This document shows positions 20,751 through 33,125 of a DNA stretch of 64,000 nt, in pieces. The DNA comes from Ottelia alismoides. Its lineage: Eukaryota; Streptophyta; Magnoliopsida; Alismatales; Hydrocharitaceae. Position numbers and translations under genes: made by a program. The number at the start of each line of letters is the position of its first letter. Position 1 is the first letter of the stretch. The stretch is taken from assembly GCA_037367405.1 (NCBI GenBank), contig JAZKJV010009774.1, forward strand, positions 403,001 through 467,000, written 5' to 3'. A model generated the notes under the pieces. That model did no database searches, was not told the DNA's origin, and worked only from the letters and a program-made list of their open reading frames with translations.

Positions 20751-23700
20751 TCGATCAAGCATGGTTATAGCCTTCCTGCTCCTGATCGAGGCTATTTGGG
20801 TTCACTTGGACTTGAGTGGGAATCACGGTCTGAGGTGCATCAAACTCGTTTCTCCATCTTGAGAGTCGATGTCGATTGACATCCACTCTCGTATCATGTA
20901 ATTCATTGAGAATCCATTGAAGCTAAGGAGAGGTTAAAGAGGAATGTCCCTGGACCTGTCCAATCTAGGGCTGATGGCATTGCGAAAGTGGATAGTAATG
21001 GACTTGTTGGACTTGGCATTGATGCTGCAACTATGGTGGGCCCTGATGACCATGCTGGTATGGATGCAACAACTGTTATGGCGGTTGGTAGCTGAGACAA
21101 GATTGTGATGGACAAGGATTCAGAGCGGAGTTGGATTCTTATCGGATGATGGGATCGAGATTGTACCATACTCCGTTGATCTCCATGATCTGTGGAGGCT
21201 CCTTGTAAACTGTTGTTATGAAGGATTCTTCATTTTGATATTGATGTGTAAAGGATTTGTCCCTACCCCAGTTGCTCTGTGGCCTTATCCCTTGCCCTTG
21301 GATGTAGTGAATCTGATGCACAAGGGCATGGGGGTGTAGTCACAATGGGTAGATTTTAGATACCATATCTGTAAGCTCCTCCATACACTCAATTTATACA
21401 ATCTCTCCAAGTTAGTGAATTTGTAGAGCCCCCCACCTTCTTGTTAATCTTTTCCACCATTGAGAGTTTTTATGCTATTATCCCCATGTTGGGGCTTTGA
21501 TTGGTGGACAGGTTGTTCACAATCTTCTTTACCCCTTATTTTGATAGGAGTGCAAGGGGGTAGGGCAAGTATGCCTGGCTCGTGGTATGGGAGTGGCTCG
21601 TGTCGGCTAGTTTTTCGAACACCTTCTAGACGATGTCCTCATGTCAGCCCATACAGCTTCGTCCACAGGATTCACTGACCAACCCCTGCATCTCAGAGTT
21701 CAAACCACTCACAAGACTCTAATCCAGCACCATGTTATTAATGATATGCCCATGTCATTTCTGAGTTAAGTATTTAAACCTCTCCCAAGTTTCAAGGAAT
21801 GTTTCTTGGGGAAACTAGGTGAAGCTAGTGATTTTGATCCTCACCACATTAATTCTACTTAATTGGCATAACTTCTTTAAGAACAAAGCCTTGAAAATAG
21901 CCCATGTTGTGACTACCTCCCGTAAGTTATTGAACCAATAGGCAGCCTTATCCATTAAGGCAAAGGGGGCAGCTGTCAGTCGAGTATAGTCTTGACTAAT
22001 CCTAGGGATGTGAGGTTTTCATAAACTAATTTGAAGTCTCGAAGAAAGGAATAAGGTTCTTCATTGGGTTTCCCATGGAACTTCGAGAGCAGTACGAGGA
22101 AATGCGATTTGTTTCGAACATGTCCTTGAGAAGTACATGTCTCGGCCGGTTGTAATCGTAGTTGATATACAAGATGTACACATCCTCCATTGCTTCTTGG
22201 TCCATGTTCTCGGCTGCTTGAAATTTCCCTAGCTGAGCTCTGAGTAGTTTGTTTTGTTGCCCAACTGCATTCAATCTGGTGATGATGGCTCGCATGGGTC
22301 ATTCTTGTCCTCATCGTCATTTGGTGGTTTTTAGGAGACATCTTGTCTTTGTATTCACCTTCGGACATGAATAGATTAGAATTAGATATTAGTATAGAAG
22401 AAAGGTGGGTTCTACCAATGATAAGGGTTTCCTTATAAGGAGGAGACTTGAAGAGAGGGTTAGTTCAAGATCGTTTAAACCCTGATAATGAATTAGTAGT
22501 CCTAGCCTTGTTAAGAGGGTCATCCTAAGACCAGGTGGGTTCGAGAAGAGGGTCATCTTCAACCCGAGAAGATATAAGATCTAAGTTCTATGAAATGTTC
22601 GTAAAATCCAAATTAAATTCCTCAGAAATATCCATTTTCGATGTTAAGAAGAAAGGGAGAAATAATGAAAGTAGAATCAAGAAAGATGGAATACACGGGG
22701 GGTACAAATGTACAATCTTTGTACACACACAAAACAAACACAAATAAACCCGTTGATTCACCAACTGGACACTTGTGATGACATGTGAGAGTTCGACCAC
22801 TTGTCTTTTCCGTTTTAAGATTACTTTAAACAATATTTTCAACTAGAGAACTCATGTGGCCTATCATGTCAAGTGGTTTAGACATACTTGGAGAGGCCCA
22901 AAGATTCCTAACTTGATGTAACAACATATCAATCCTCCTATACGATTTACCACTCTCAATCACTATTTAACCCAAGGATGAGTACGTGTAATACCAAAGT
23001 TGTCGCCTACCAGACTCAAGTATGCACAGGACGATGGACTTCGCCGAAGTCTTGATGAAACAATGCTATTACACCCTTGTCTTCGAGTAGTAAGCATTGG
23101 AGGCATCACAATCACTAGAAAGATAGCTTTAGAAATACTTCAGAATACCCAACACACTTATGGGAAGTTCCTACTCTATAATAGTGTCGATTGACAACTC
23201 TCTGATCCACACCCTTGAGTAAGGTTTTCTTATATCATGATATTCCAAATAAACATCTTGATTTCTCAATCTAGAATAACATAAAGAAATATCAGCAAGA
23301 GAATTTTGCTATTTAATTTACCTGTGTAACATACATGATCGAAGAGGCTATAAAAATCCTAAGGGTAATTTGAATCAATGAAAAACAATGAGATAAAAGT
23401 GGAAATTCTAAGCACAATACTCTTGGTTTCTGTGATTTTTTTTATCTTTTTTTAAAATTTTATGAATTTTAATTTATATATATTTTTATTTTTTTTTCAG
23501 ATTTTGTAATTTTAATGATTTTTAAAGTTTGCAAATGTTTGTATTTTTTTAAAATAAAAGGATATAAAAACAAATAAAAGAAATAAAGAAAGAAGTAATA
23601 AAAAAAGAATATTTGAGGATTTTTAAGTGTAGTCAAAATATTAAAAAATTAAAATAAAATTTTCTTGATGCTTTTATGATTTTTATAGGGTTTTTATAAC

Positions 23701-24596
23701 TTTATTGTTTATAAATAAATCAAAAATAAGAAATTACGCAAATAGAAAATAATGTCAATATTTTGGATTTTAAAAATAGAAAAAATGAAATAAAAAATTA
23801 AGGAAACATGCGCAATCAGAAATAATATTTTTCAAATTTTCTAGAAAACATTTTTGCATTTTTTAGATTTTTTGTGATTTAAAATATTTTTTTAGTGTTG
23901 TTGGTATTTCCTATTTTTTGACTTTTATAAAGAATTTGCAAATGAAAATTGGTCAGAAAATAATATAAATCAAAAGAGACAAACATGATTTTTTTTGGGA
24001 TTTTTAGAAAAGATTTTATGATTTGTTATTGATTATTTAATGTAGTTAGAGAATATATTTGCACTATTTGATTTATTAAAAATAAGAATATTGATTAGAA
24101 AAATGAAAATAAAAATTAGCGTGAATAGGTGAGATTAACAGGAGGTTAATGTTTATTTATAGGTTTTTTATTGATGTGTAGCTATTTTTAACACTAAATT
24201 AATATGCAAAATTAAATGTAGATGCACAGGGATATGGATACAAAGAAAAGCAATTTCGAGACTAAATGAATAACAAATAAGTGGAGGGGTACTGGTGCAA
24301 TTTACCCAGAAAAACCGTGCCAACGCACGTGAGGTACGCTTGATTGGATTTGAATGGAATTTATTTAATTCAAAGGCCCGAATAATAATAAATAAGTGCA
24401 TGGGTGTTTTTTGCAGTTTTTCATAAGATAAATGTTTATAAAAATAGTCTGGACTAAAATAGAATTAGAATAAGTTAAAGGACAGAGAATAGGAGTTTGA
24501 CACATATCCTGAGGGGATCTATTTACAAATCAAATAACATGCATGGGTTGAAGCATAATATTTCCCTCAATCCATGTGGCGCTTTAAACGGTGGAG
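20751..24596 (-). mobile_element. gypsy array interior A (gag plus AT-rich leader)
   Basis: The first of three near-identical interiors, homologous to B (33126-37030) and C (39246-43103). In minus orientation it holds an AT-rich non-coding leader (24596-22840), then a gag pseudogene (about 22370-20900). pol is entirely absent. Its left edge is exactly at GCTCGATCAAGC, the same base at which B and C join truncated LTRs. Its right part, equivalent to 37031-37458, was lost when the LARD element at 24597 and a deletion changed this side. Confidence 0.75.
20900..22370 (-). pseudogene. gypsy gag remnant, copy A
   Basis: The frame 22368-21976 includes LSKFHGKPNEEPYSFLRDFK, the Retrotrans_gag 'F.G.P.EDPY.HL..F' block. 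Then, with stops, RLTAAPFALMDKAAYWF, TTWAIFKALFLKK and ETWERFKYL follow. The C-terminal part is Q/P/Y-rich and includes ELHDTRVDVNRHRLS. Several in-frame stops (for example after the ERFKYLxQK block) make it inactive. Confidence 0.7.
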
Positions 24597-27500
24597 TGAT
24601 AAACCGCAAAATCGGCCCTTTAATAGTGCAGAATTAGCACTTGGAGTTGTCGTAGCAGTCGGGCCAATTCGGGCTCATCAAAGAGATCATCTCATTTAAA
24701 TATGTATATGATAGATCAAAATGAGATGATCATAATTTTTTTTACTTGGTAAGATACCAAGGTCGAACTCAGGGACACGAGCCTCTCACATATTAATCGG
24801 ATTTTAGTTCATCTAGCTAAGTGTTGAGTTGAAGAAGAATATAGGTCAAATTATGAATGCAGACACAAGTTAATGCATTAAAGAACTAAACATGCATTTT
24901 TTTATTTATTTTATTATGCAAGAGATGCAATGAAAATACATCATAGATATGCCCTAGATCAAGATGATGAGCCAACTAAACCATAAGTTAATTTCAGATT
25001 TAAATGGGATGACAGACTCAATTTGAACAAGGCATAAGTTATGAAATTATAGACACATGGCTATAGAATAATTCATCAAAATTCATTGTGTCCAAAACAA
25101 CAATTAAGCATGCCATTGGAAAGTGCGTCAAATAAGCTTCGAAACGGAACTGAAATCAACCAAATCGGAATTACGATGCTCAAGATATGCTAGAATGAAA
25201 ACAAGGGCATAACTGAAATAAAACATGAAATGATAACTATAGAAAGGTCCCTGGGAAGGACTAAAATGAAAATAAAATAAGTTCTGAGGCCTTCCCCGTA
25301 AAAGTTCCACATGCGTAGGGGCCTTTCTGCAAATTGAAGAAACTAGAAGGGCGTCTCTGCAAATTACCCAGATGCGTACGTGCCAGGCACATGCCATCCA
25401 GGTTCAGAGGAAGGCTTGGGCTCGGCAGAGGCTCGGAGTCAGCTTCGGCTTGGTTCGGTTACAGGCTCGGCGGAGGTTCGGGGGAGGCTCAATGCTAAGG
25501 CTCGGCTGTGCTCTGGTGACGCCACGTGGCCGGTTGGAGGCCGTTGGATCGAGATGATCCAAGGGATACGACTAAAGAGCTCCTGGGAGACGTGGCTGCT
25601 CCCTAGCCGTTAGATGGTCACCGGATGAGACCATCCGACGGTCACTGTGTCTCCTTCTTCAGACGCAATGGGCGGCACGTTCGGGTCTCCGGCGACGGGG
25701 GCTCTCCTCCACCGCTCTTTCTCTGTCGACGTGGACCTCCCCGATGCTCCCTAAATGGTTGTCGATGAAACGGGGAGCTCGGGGAAGATGTCTGGCGTCA
25801 AGGCTCAGGCTAACGGAGCTCCGAAGACGAAGGCGGATGCAACGAAGTTGACTTCGGCGAACATCCGGCCATTGAAAGATTTTGATGACCTGCAGAGTTA
25901 TTGACAGAGCCGAAGCAAACAAGGGTGTTGTGCGTGCGAAGTGGAGTGCAAATGGGAGCTCGGGAATGCGGAGAAGGCGGGAGCTCAGAGCTCCTCCGCC
26001 GTGAATGGCGGAGGAGATGGGTCGGCAGTGGTCTTGGGTTGCGAAGGACGAAGAAAGTGATCGGAGCGATGCGCGTCGAAGGGGGGTTGAAGGCGAAGCT
26101 AATGGGATGAACAATGGAGGGCGAAACTGACTGACGAAGCCTAATTAAATAAGTAAAGACAAAGAAAATGCAGAGAGAGAAAGAGGGGAACTTACCGGCG
26201 ATCGGGCGGAGGAATTGGCCTTTGCTTGAGCTCCAAGAGGAACTTGGGGTCTTCGCACGTGCTGGGCGGCCGTTCCAGCGAGCTCGGCGGGGCCTTAGCC
26301 ACCGCAGCTCCGCCTTGTTCAGTGGAGGGTCGACACTGGGGAGGACGGGTCGTCTTCGCTCAATCGCGCCGCCTCCCCCTGTCACAGGGAGGCGGAGGAG
26401 GGCTGGGCCCCCTCCCACGTAAAGGTGGACGGGGCAGATTGAAGGAGGGGGCACGGTATTTGAAAGGCGAAGTTCGGCGGTTCTAGTGATGGAGGTTGTG
26501 GTTTTAGAGGAGATTATGGGACGACTGGAGGAAAGCCAAGGGTAGTGGAGTGATGCGCGAGGTAGAGGGATGATGGGGGAAGACCAGGAGGTGGTTGGCG
26601 AGAGGAGAAGAGGTCAGAGGTGTTGGCGATAATGGGAAGGGGGGGGGGAGTCTTTGAGAGGTGGAGGACGTGTGAGAGAGGGTGACTGGAGGTAGACGAC
26701 GACGCGGGGCCGTTGGATCTGGAGATCCAACGGCGAGGATGAAGGCTCGCAGCGACGGTCTTGATCAAATCCCAGGGCGAAGTGATCGGAGAGCTGCGGA
26801 GCAGCCACATGTCAAGCTGGGGCGTGCGCGCTAGCGGACGGTTGTGATGCGAGGAAGGCGCAATCGAAGGGCTAATAATAAACACAGAGTGATCGGCTGA
26901 GATGGCAAGGATTGTTGTCGATCTAATGGCTACTGACGTGACAAGTGGGGCAAGGGGACATGAGGCTCTAACGGATGGTATAGATGGGAAGCTGATGTTA
27001 ATCGGAGGGCGGAGGAGCATCAACGGAAGGAGCGGCCGAGATGGAAGATCTGGAGCACGATCGAAGGGCGCACAACGCGACACGTGTCAAGCTCCTGGCT
27101 TAGGTGCTAACGGGCGGTGAGGATCTGAGATGGAGATGATCTGACGGTCGAGGCTTAGGAGCGGACGTGGAGGTAACTGAACCGTTGGATTCAAAGCGTA
27201 ATCCAACGGTCACGGATGGCGGCGGATAAGACAAAGACGCCGGGGCCACGTGGCACACCCAGAACGGGCCACGTGGCCCAATCATATTATTCCTTGGGTA
27301 TTTTTTGATTTTTGAGGGTTATAAAGGCCGATTTTGAGAAAACTCAAAACATGAAAGTTGTATATCTTGATGAGATCTACAAGTTTTATGTTGACCATAA
27401 CTAGAGATGAGATCAAACAAAGACCCGAAATATTTTTGAGGGTATTTTTAAGACTAAAAATACCACGAATTATCATTTTGCCATTTTTTTGTGGTTTTTA

Positions 27501-27610
27501 ATTTATTTGAGACTCCGATAATTACAGGACATTAACTGGGTTTTATTGACATATATTTAAGCAAGGGGGTTAATAATAGAAAATAAAGATAATGAAATCG
27601 AGTTTCATCA
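24597..27610 (-). repeat. LARD 3' LTR (3.0 kb, GC-rich centre)
   Basis: Bounded by TGATAAACC (plus) at 24597 and TTTCATCA at 27610 next to the PPT. 24597-25710 matches 30531-31645 almost base for base. The centre (25380-27280) is GC-rich and open in several frames (for example minus 25810-26454 and 26514-27083). These ORFs have no recognisable domain and lie inside an LTR, so I do not call them genes. Confidence 0.8.
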
Positions 27611-27625
27611 CCCCCCTATACTTAA
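27611..27625 (-). other. LARD polypurine tract
   Basis: The minus strand reads AAGTATAGGGGGG directly before the LTR start TGATGAAAC. Similar CCCCCCTATACTTA-like strings recur inside the element near 29213, 29319 and 29396, possibly extra PPT-like sites. Confidence 0.7.
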
Positions 27626-30510
27626 ACTATGCTCGTCCTCGAGCATCAAAAAGAATGACTAAGTTGGATTAACCCCCTTGTGCATGTGAGTACAGGATTC
27701 AATCTGCTGAAGTCGGCTCAATTTTAGAGGTCAAAAATTCTCGAGTTCAACCAGCCTTTACCAAGAGGTACCCAATTCCTCTATTTCTCTAGACTCTCTC
27801 TGATGTACATATAATCTAAAGGATATGACATTTAGTGTTGACTGCAATTTTGAGAGTAGAGTCAAATCTTCACCCAAAGTCTTGGTCCAAGAAATTCTCC
27901 TAAGGACCCAATCCTCAACACTAGGGAATAAATCCAATCTTGCATTCGATCCACTGTCTCTTTAGTTGTCAGACTTAGAACATGTCGATGGAAGGCCAGT
28001 AATGGAGGGCATGGGATTGTGTCATTTCTTCTCTCCCTCTCATTGGAACAAGGATTCTCTCTAGTGTCATTTACACAAGACATTTTTTTTGGTGTTGATC
28101 AGTGCATCCGTCAAGAGAAGTTGGATCCGTCTGCACTTGTTTTCCTGGGAGTACACCGGGGTGTGTCTTTTTTGAGTACCTATCGTACCTTCGACACCCA
28201 GACTTGTAACATTTACGATGCAGAGCCCTTTTTTGGTGCAAGCCCGACTCTTGGTCCTAATAGCGGTGGTCCAAGTGGACACTTTTGAAATGTTTGGGAG
28301 CGCTCGCCTTTGGTGGAAGCTCTTTGATATTTAACTTTGTGGAATGAGAGCTTTTCTTTGAATTTCATTGACTTGTATAAATTTTGGCTAGCTCCACTGC
28401 TTTTACCAAGAGTTGGCGCACACTGATCAACATTTTTTATATATTTCACACCCAGGCACTTAGGTCAATATCAAGAGATTAGTATAAGAATCAAGTTCTC
28501 ATACTGGCTAAAGTTGCTAACACTCAGGTTTCATGAAGCCTTCAAAAATTTTATCCCATCCTCGAGCATCATTAGATCAAATCCAGACTCGAATCCCTCA
28601 TCCCAATTCCTCAGGTGAAAAGTCAACTCATCTCAATCAAAAACCGCAGTCGTGCATGTGATGTGCTGATCATATTCCTTTTGTCCGAGACTAAGCATGG
28701 AATATAGCATGCAAATCTAGAGACCTAGGGAAATGTGGATGATTAAGTCAAAGACCCTGATGGCTAAGGCTGGTTAACCTAAAAATCTCAAAGACCTCAT
28801 CAATCAAGCTTCCTTGAACATTTCAGATCCTGGGTGAAAGTGTAAGAGTAGAGGTTTAATCCAACTCCTTCATTCAAAAACATTTTTTTTTTTGAATTTT
28901 GCTCATTTTTATGGATTTTAGTTTAAAGTTAAAACACAGGTTAGACTCCACTTTCCTTGATAAAAGATTTTCAAAACCATGTCACACAAATAAAAGATTT
29001 TCAAAACATTTTCAAAAGATTTTTCGAAACAAGAAAATCTCATTTTTAAAATCATTTTCAAATTTTTTTTATCAAAAATAGTGTAACATAGTATAGAAAA
29101 GCCATGAAATCATTTAAGTTCTCTTAGTCCAAAGAATTTTACCTTAGCCAAAAAGTTTTAAATTTTTCAAAATTTTCATATTATAGCTAAAGTAAGTATA
29201 TGGTATATACGGTATACCCCCCTATCCTTAAACTTTGCTATGTCCTCATAGCACTAGATGATACAAGTCCATAGGTTCATTTAAGTACAGAGAAATATAC
29301 GGGAGCTAAGAGGGGATCCCCCTATACTTAGGTTAGAAATAACCAAAGTATAAAGGCAAGGAAAGATGAGTAGAGAAATCGCAGGGACTCGGGTCCCCCC
29401 TATACTTAGGCTGAGATTAGACTAAGTATAAAGATGGGAATTGATGTTGGAAGGAACCCAAGGTGAACGAAGAAGAAGGATGGATTTACAAGTGAGCGGT
29501 TTGAATCTGCGGAGATGAATGGAGTGGCTAAGGATTTGGGATGTGTATCGAATCAATCATGTCTCAGTCAAGCAAGCAAGACCATTAGGTTCACCAACAC
29601 ACACATGAAACCAACCGAGGTTGGTTTATTATCTTGTCGGTTTTATTGGTGATAAAACATTTGATTTTACGCAGAGAAAAATGTGAATTGAAAATCGATG
29701 CGTAAGCGAGGGTATTGCTCTCCCAAACCGAATTTTAATCCATTTTTGGTTGACTTGCAATTAACAGTCCCACTTTTATTTAAAGTTATCACTGAATTAA
29801 GGTTAGCCCAAAATCAAGAAATCATCGTTTACCGTTCATTCTCATTTTCCATTAATGCTAGGTGATCAAGCTAGGAAGAAGAAACCGAGAAAAACATGTA
29901 TTCGATAAAATCGTGATCTAAGCTAAGCGATAAAACATGCAGAGATTTGACGAAAAGCACGTGAAAACTTGGGCTGTTTTGAAAACCAAAATCAATGTAT
30001 GCAAGTCGATAAAAGCCGCACCTAATCATGCATCTATTAGCGGTGAATGATTTTCATTAAATTTGGCTAATTGAGGCGAGATTATATGCGTCTAGATTTT
30101 CGTGTGTCCTACCTACGAGCAAGCACGTTAAAGATAAAAAAGAAAACCGCTCAAAGAGCTGCGTGCCTGGTCCTAAGCCAACACTCAAGTGGGGACGATC
30201 CCCACACAACCACGATCGTTCGATTACATTCGCGAGTCTTCGATCGAAGACCACTGTAAAAGACGAGTTTATTACAAGCAAAAATAAAATGCGAGACACA
30301 CATTTTTTCCTTTTTTTCCCTATTTGCTCCAAGCAGGTTTCTGCGGCTCCTCGCCTCCTTGAGTGATCAAGGATCCTGCCACAAAAACGAAGGTTAGAGA
30401 TCAAAATAAGAAAGAAAATTTTTGGATGCAAAATGGATGAACAAATTGACCTATAAAAGAAACACGAAATTAAATTAACAAAAATCCAAAAATACAAGAA
30501 ATGAGCCGTG
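27626..30510 (-). other. LARD internal non-coding domain
   Basis: No gag, protease, RT or integrase motif is found in any frame. The ORFs present (27862-28083, 28019-28288, 30057-30497) are short and lack family features. The 5' side next to the PBS is moderately conserved-looking leader. AT-rich tracts lie at 28880-29070. Confidence 0.6.
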
Positions 30511-30528
30511 TCCCCGGCAACGACGCCA
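30511..30528 (-). other. LARD primer-binding site (tRNA-Asp)
   Basis: Minus TGGCGTCGTTGCCGGGGA differs in one base from the complement of the plant tRNA-Asp 3' end, the PBS used by Athila-like gypsy elements. It lies two bases inside the LTR end, which fixes the minus orientation. Confidence 0.85.
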
Positions 30529-30530
30529 TT

Positions 30531-31649
30531 TGATAAACCGCAAAATTTGCCCTTTAGTAGTGCAGAATTAGCACTTGGAGTTGTCGTAGCAGTCGGGCCA
30601 ATTCGGGCTCATCAAAGAGATCATCTAATTTAAATATGTATATGATAGATCAAAATGAGATGATCATAATTTTTTTACTTGGTAAGATACCAAGGTCGAA
30701 CTCAGGGTCACGAGCCTCTCTCATATTAATCGAATTTTAGTTCATCTAGCTAAGTGTTGAGTTGAAGAAGAATATAGGTCAAATTATGAATGCAGACACA
30801 AGTTAATGCATTAAAGAACTAAACATGCATTTTTTTATTTTTTTTATTATGCAAGAGATGCAATGAAAATACATCACAGATATGCCCTAGATCAAGATGA
30901 TGAGCCAACTAAACCATAAGTTAATTTCAGATTTAAATGGGATGACAGACTCAATTTGAATAAGGCATAAGTTATGAAATTAGAGACACATGGCTATAGA
31001 ATAATTCATCAAAATTCATTGTGTCCAAAACAAAAATTAAGCATGCCATTTGAAAGTGCGTCAAATAAGCTTCGAAACGGAACTGAAATCAACCAAATCG
31101 GATACACGATGCTCAAGATATGCTAGAATGAAAACAAGGCATAACTGAAATAAAACATGAAATGATAACTACAGAAAGGTCCCTGGGAAGGACTAAAATG
31201 AAAATAAAATAAGTTCTGAGGCCTTCACTGTAAAAGTTCCACATGCGCAGGGGCCTTTCTGCAAATTGAAGAAACTTGGAGGGCGTCTCTGTAAATTACC
31301 CAGACGCGCACATGCCAGGCACGTGCCATCCAGGTTCAGAGGAAGGCTTGGGCTCGGCAGAGGCTCGGAGTCAGCTTCGGCTTGGTTCGGTTACAGGCTC
31401 GGCGGAGGTTCGGGGGAGGCTCGGTGCTAAGGCTCGGCTGTGCTCTGGTGACGCCACATGGCCGGTTGGAGGCTGTTGGAGAGATAATCCAAGGGCTACG
31501 ACTAAAGAGCTCCTGGGCGACGTGGCTGCTCCCTGGCCGTTAGATGGTCACCGGATGAGACCATCCGACGGTCATTGTGTCTCCTTCAGATGCAAGGGGC
31601 GGCGCGTTCGGGTCTCCGGCGACGGGGGCTTTCCTTCGCCGCTCTTTCT
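30531..31649 (-). repeat. LARD 5' LTR (truncated)
   Basis: Equivalent to 24597-25710 of the 3' LTR with a few substitutions. After CCGCTCTTTCTA it stops being LTR and continues as array LTR sequence (CCCTATGCAAAGAAG). About 1.9 kb of LTR and roughly 630 bp of array sequence seen in units B and C are absent at this joint. Confidence 0.8.
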
Positions 31650-33125
31650 AACCCTATGCAAAGAAGAATCAATGAAGGAATAAAAGAATCTTTATGCTCA
31701 CTATGCTTGGCTTTTTGTAATTTTTATGAATATTTGGAAGTATATTTTTTACGAGTTTTTGTTTTATATAATTTTTTAGTTTTATGTTTTTATATTTTTA
31801 ATATTTTTTTAGAATCAATAAAATGATTGAAGAAAAAGAAAAGAACAATTTTAAGATAAAGCACTCTTTTTGAATTTTCTTTTTTAGTAGCAAATATATA
31901 CAAACAATTAAGCAAAAAAATTTGGTCTTTAGATAATTTTCTAATGTTTTTGTTATTTTTCTATTTTTTTCATAATTTTTAAAAATTTAAATAAATCAAA
32001 AATAGGGAATTAAGTAAACATGAAATAAATCGAATGTTTTCGTATTTTTAAAATAATGAATAGAGGAAAAATGGATGAAATAGATATAGAATAAAAGATA
32101 AATTTTTGTATTTTCTAGAAAGTAATATTACGATTTTCTTATTTTCTATTTATTTTAAATGAATTTTGATATTTTTTATTGTTTTGCAACTTTTATGATT
32201 TTTATAAATGACCACTATATGGAAATTGGTCAAAAATCAAAACAAAGACTTCTTTTGGATTTGTGGAGAAGTTTTTATAATTTTAATGGTTTTAAGGTGT
32301 AAATAAGACGTTTTGAGGTTGTTTTTTGAATTTTTATAAATAATAAAAATGATGGAAATGCAATATAAAAATTATGGATGCAAGATGGGTGTGAAAGGAG
32401 TCTACGTGAATTTTTGTGGAATTTTTAGAGGTCTTTTGCTAGTTTTAATTTTATTTTAAACTTACAAAATAAATACAAGCAAACAAGGGTATACATGCAA
32501 ATAATTGAAATTTACAGGTGAAATGATAACAAGTAATAACCTTGCAGTGCTAATGATGCAAAATTTCCATAAACTATTGTGCCAAGGCACGTGTGCCATA
32601 TTGGATTCGACCAATATGTAAATCAAAGAATTCAAGGGTCCAAATAGTAACACACAAATGCAGACAATATATTGCAAATTACCCAAATAACACGTGTAGG
32701 GCACGCTCTCAGTTTAAATAGGACAAATGTGAAATAAAATAAAATGCATGATGCAGACTGCAATTATTCAAATATAGGAATTATAGATACGCGTCCACAT
32801 GGGACTTATTGGCGAATAAAATAAAGATAGAGGGTACTGAAGAAATTTTACCCATAATATCACATGGAGGCGTGAGCGGTTCAGATTCTCTATAAGTATG
32901 ATCAGGCGGTGGAAATTGAAGCACGCGTTGAAGGTCAAGACCAGATCTTGATCCATGATCAACAACTCAGAATTGGATCTTACGGATGGCTGAGATTGAA
33001 TCTGGGGCTCCATTCTTGATCTGACGGTCCTGAGTTGGTTATAGACAAATGGTTCCACGTCTGATGAACTCCTAAGATAGGAAAAAATCTCCATATCGAG
33101 GATTTAGAAGGTAGTCAAGCTATGC
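31650..33125 (-). repeat. gypsy array LTR-1 (both ends truncated)
   Basis: Homologous to 37670-39245 and to the matching parts of the LTRs at 43531 and 54731. It lacks the TGTTGAG end (lost at the LARD junction) and the other LTR end. A further gap of about 100 bp near 33030 removes CTGGATGAACTGGG...GAAGATAGC present in LTR-2. It is AT-rich in 31690-32460. It joins unit B at GCTCGATCAAGC. Confidence 0.7.

Larger units (their letters stand above)
24597..31649 (-). mobile_element. LARD-type non-coding gypsy element inserted in array unit A
   Basis: The 3' LTR 24597-27610, PPT, a non-coding interior of 2.9 kb, a tRNA-Asp-type PBS and a truncated 5' LTR 30531-31649 lie in minus orientation. The LTR begins TGATGAAACTCG and ends GGTTTATCA (minus). 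The interior has no gag or pol motif, which fits a large retrotransposon derivative dependent on another element's enzymes. The outer part of the 5' LTR (about 1.9 kb) and the adjoining array sequence are missing at 31649/31650. Confidence 0.8.

Noticed and set aside
25810..27083. Large minus-strand ORFs (214 and 189 codons) in the LARD LTR
   Set aside because: They lie wholly inside a GC-rich LTR, are open in several overlapping frames, and show only low-complexity P/S/R-rich sequence with no domain. GC-rich, stop-poor composition explains them.
30511..30528. tRNA-like fragments (also 3718-3729 and 54710-54727)
   Set aside because: Only 12-18 bases matching tRNA 3' ends, each directly at an LTR edge: these are primer-binding sites, not tRNA genes.
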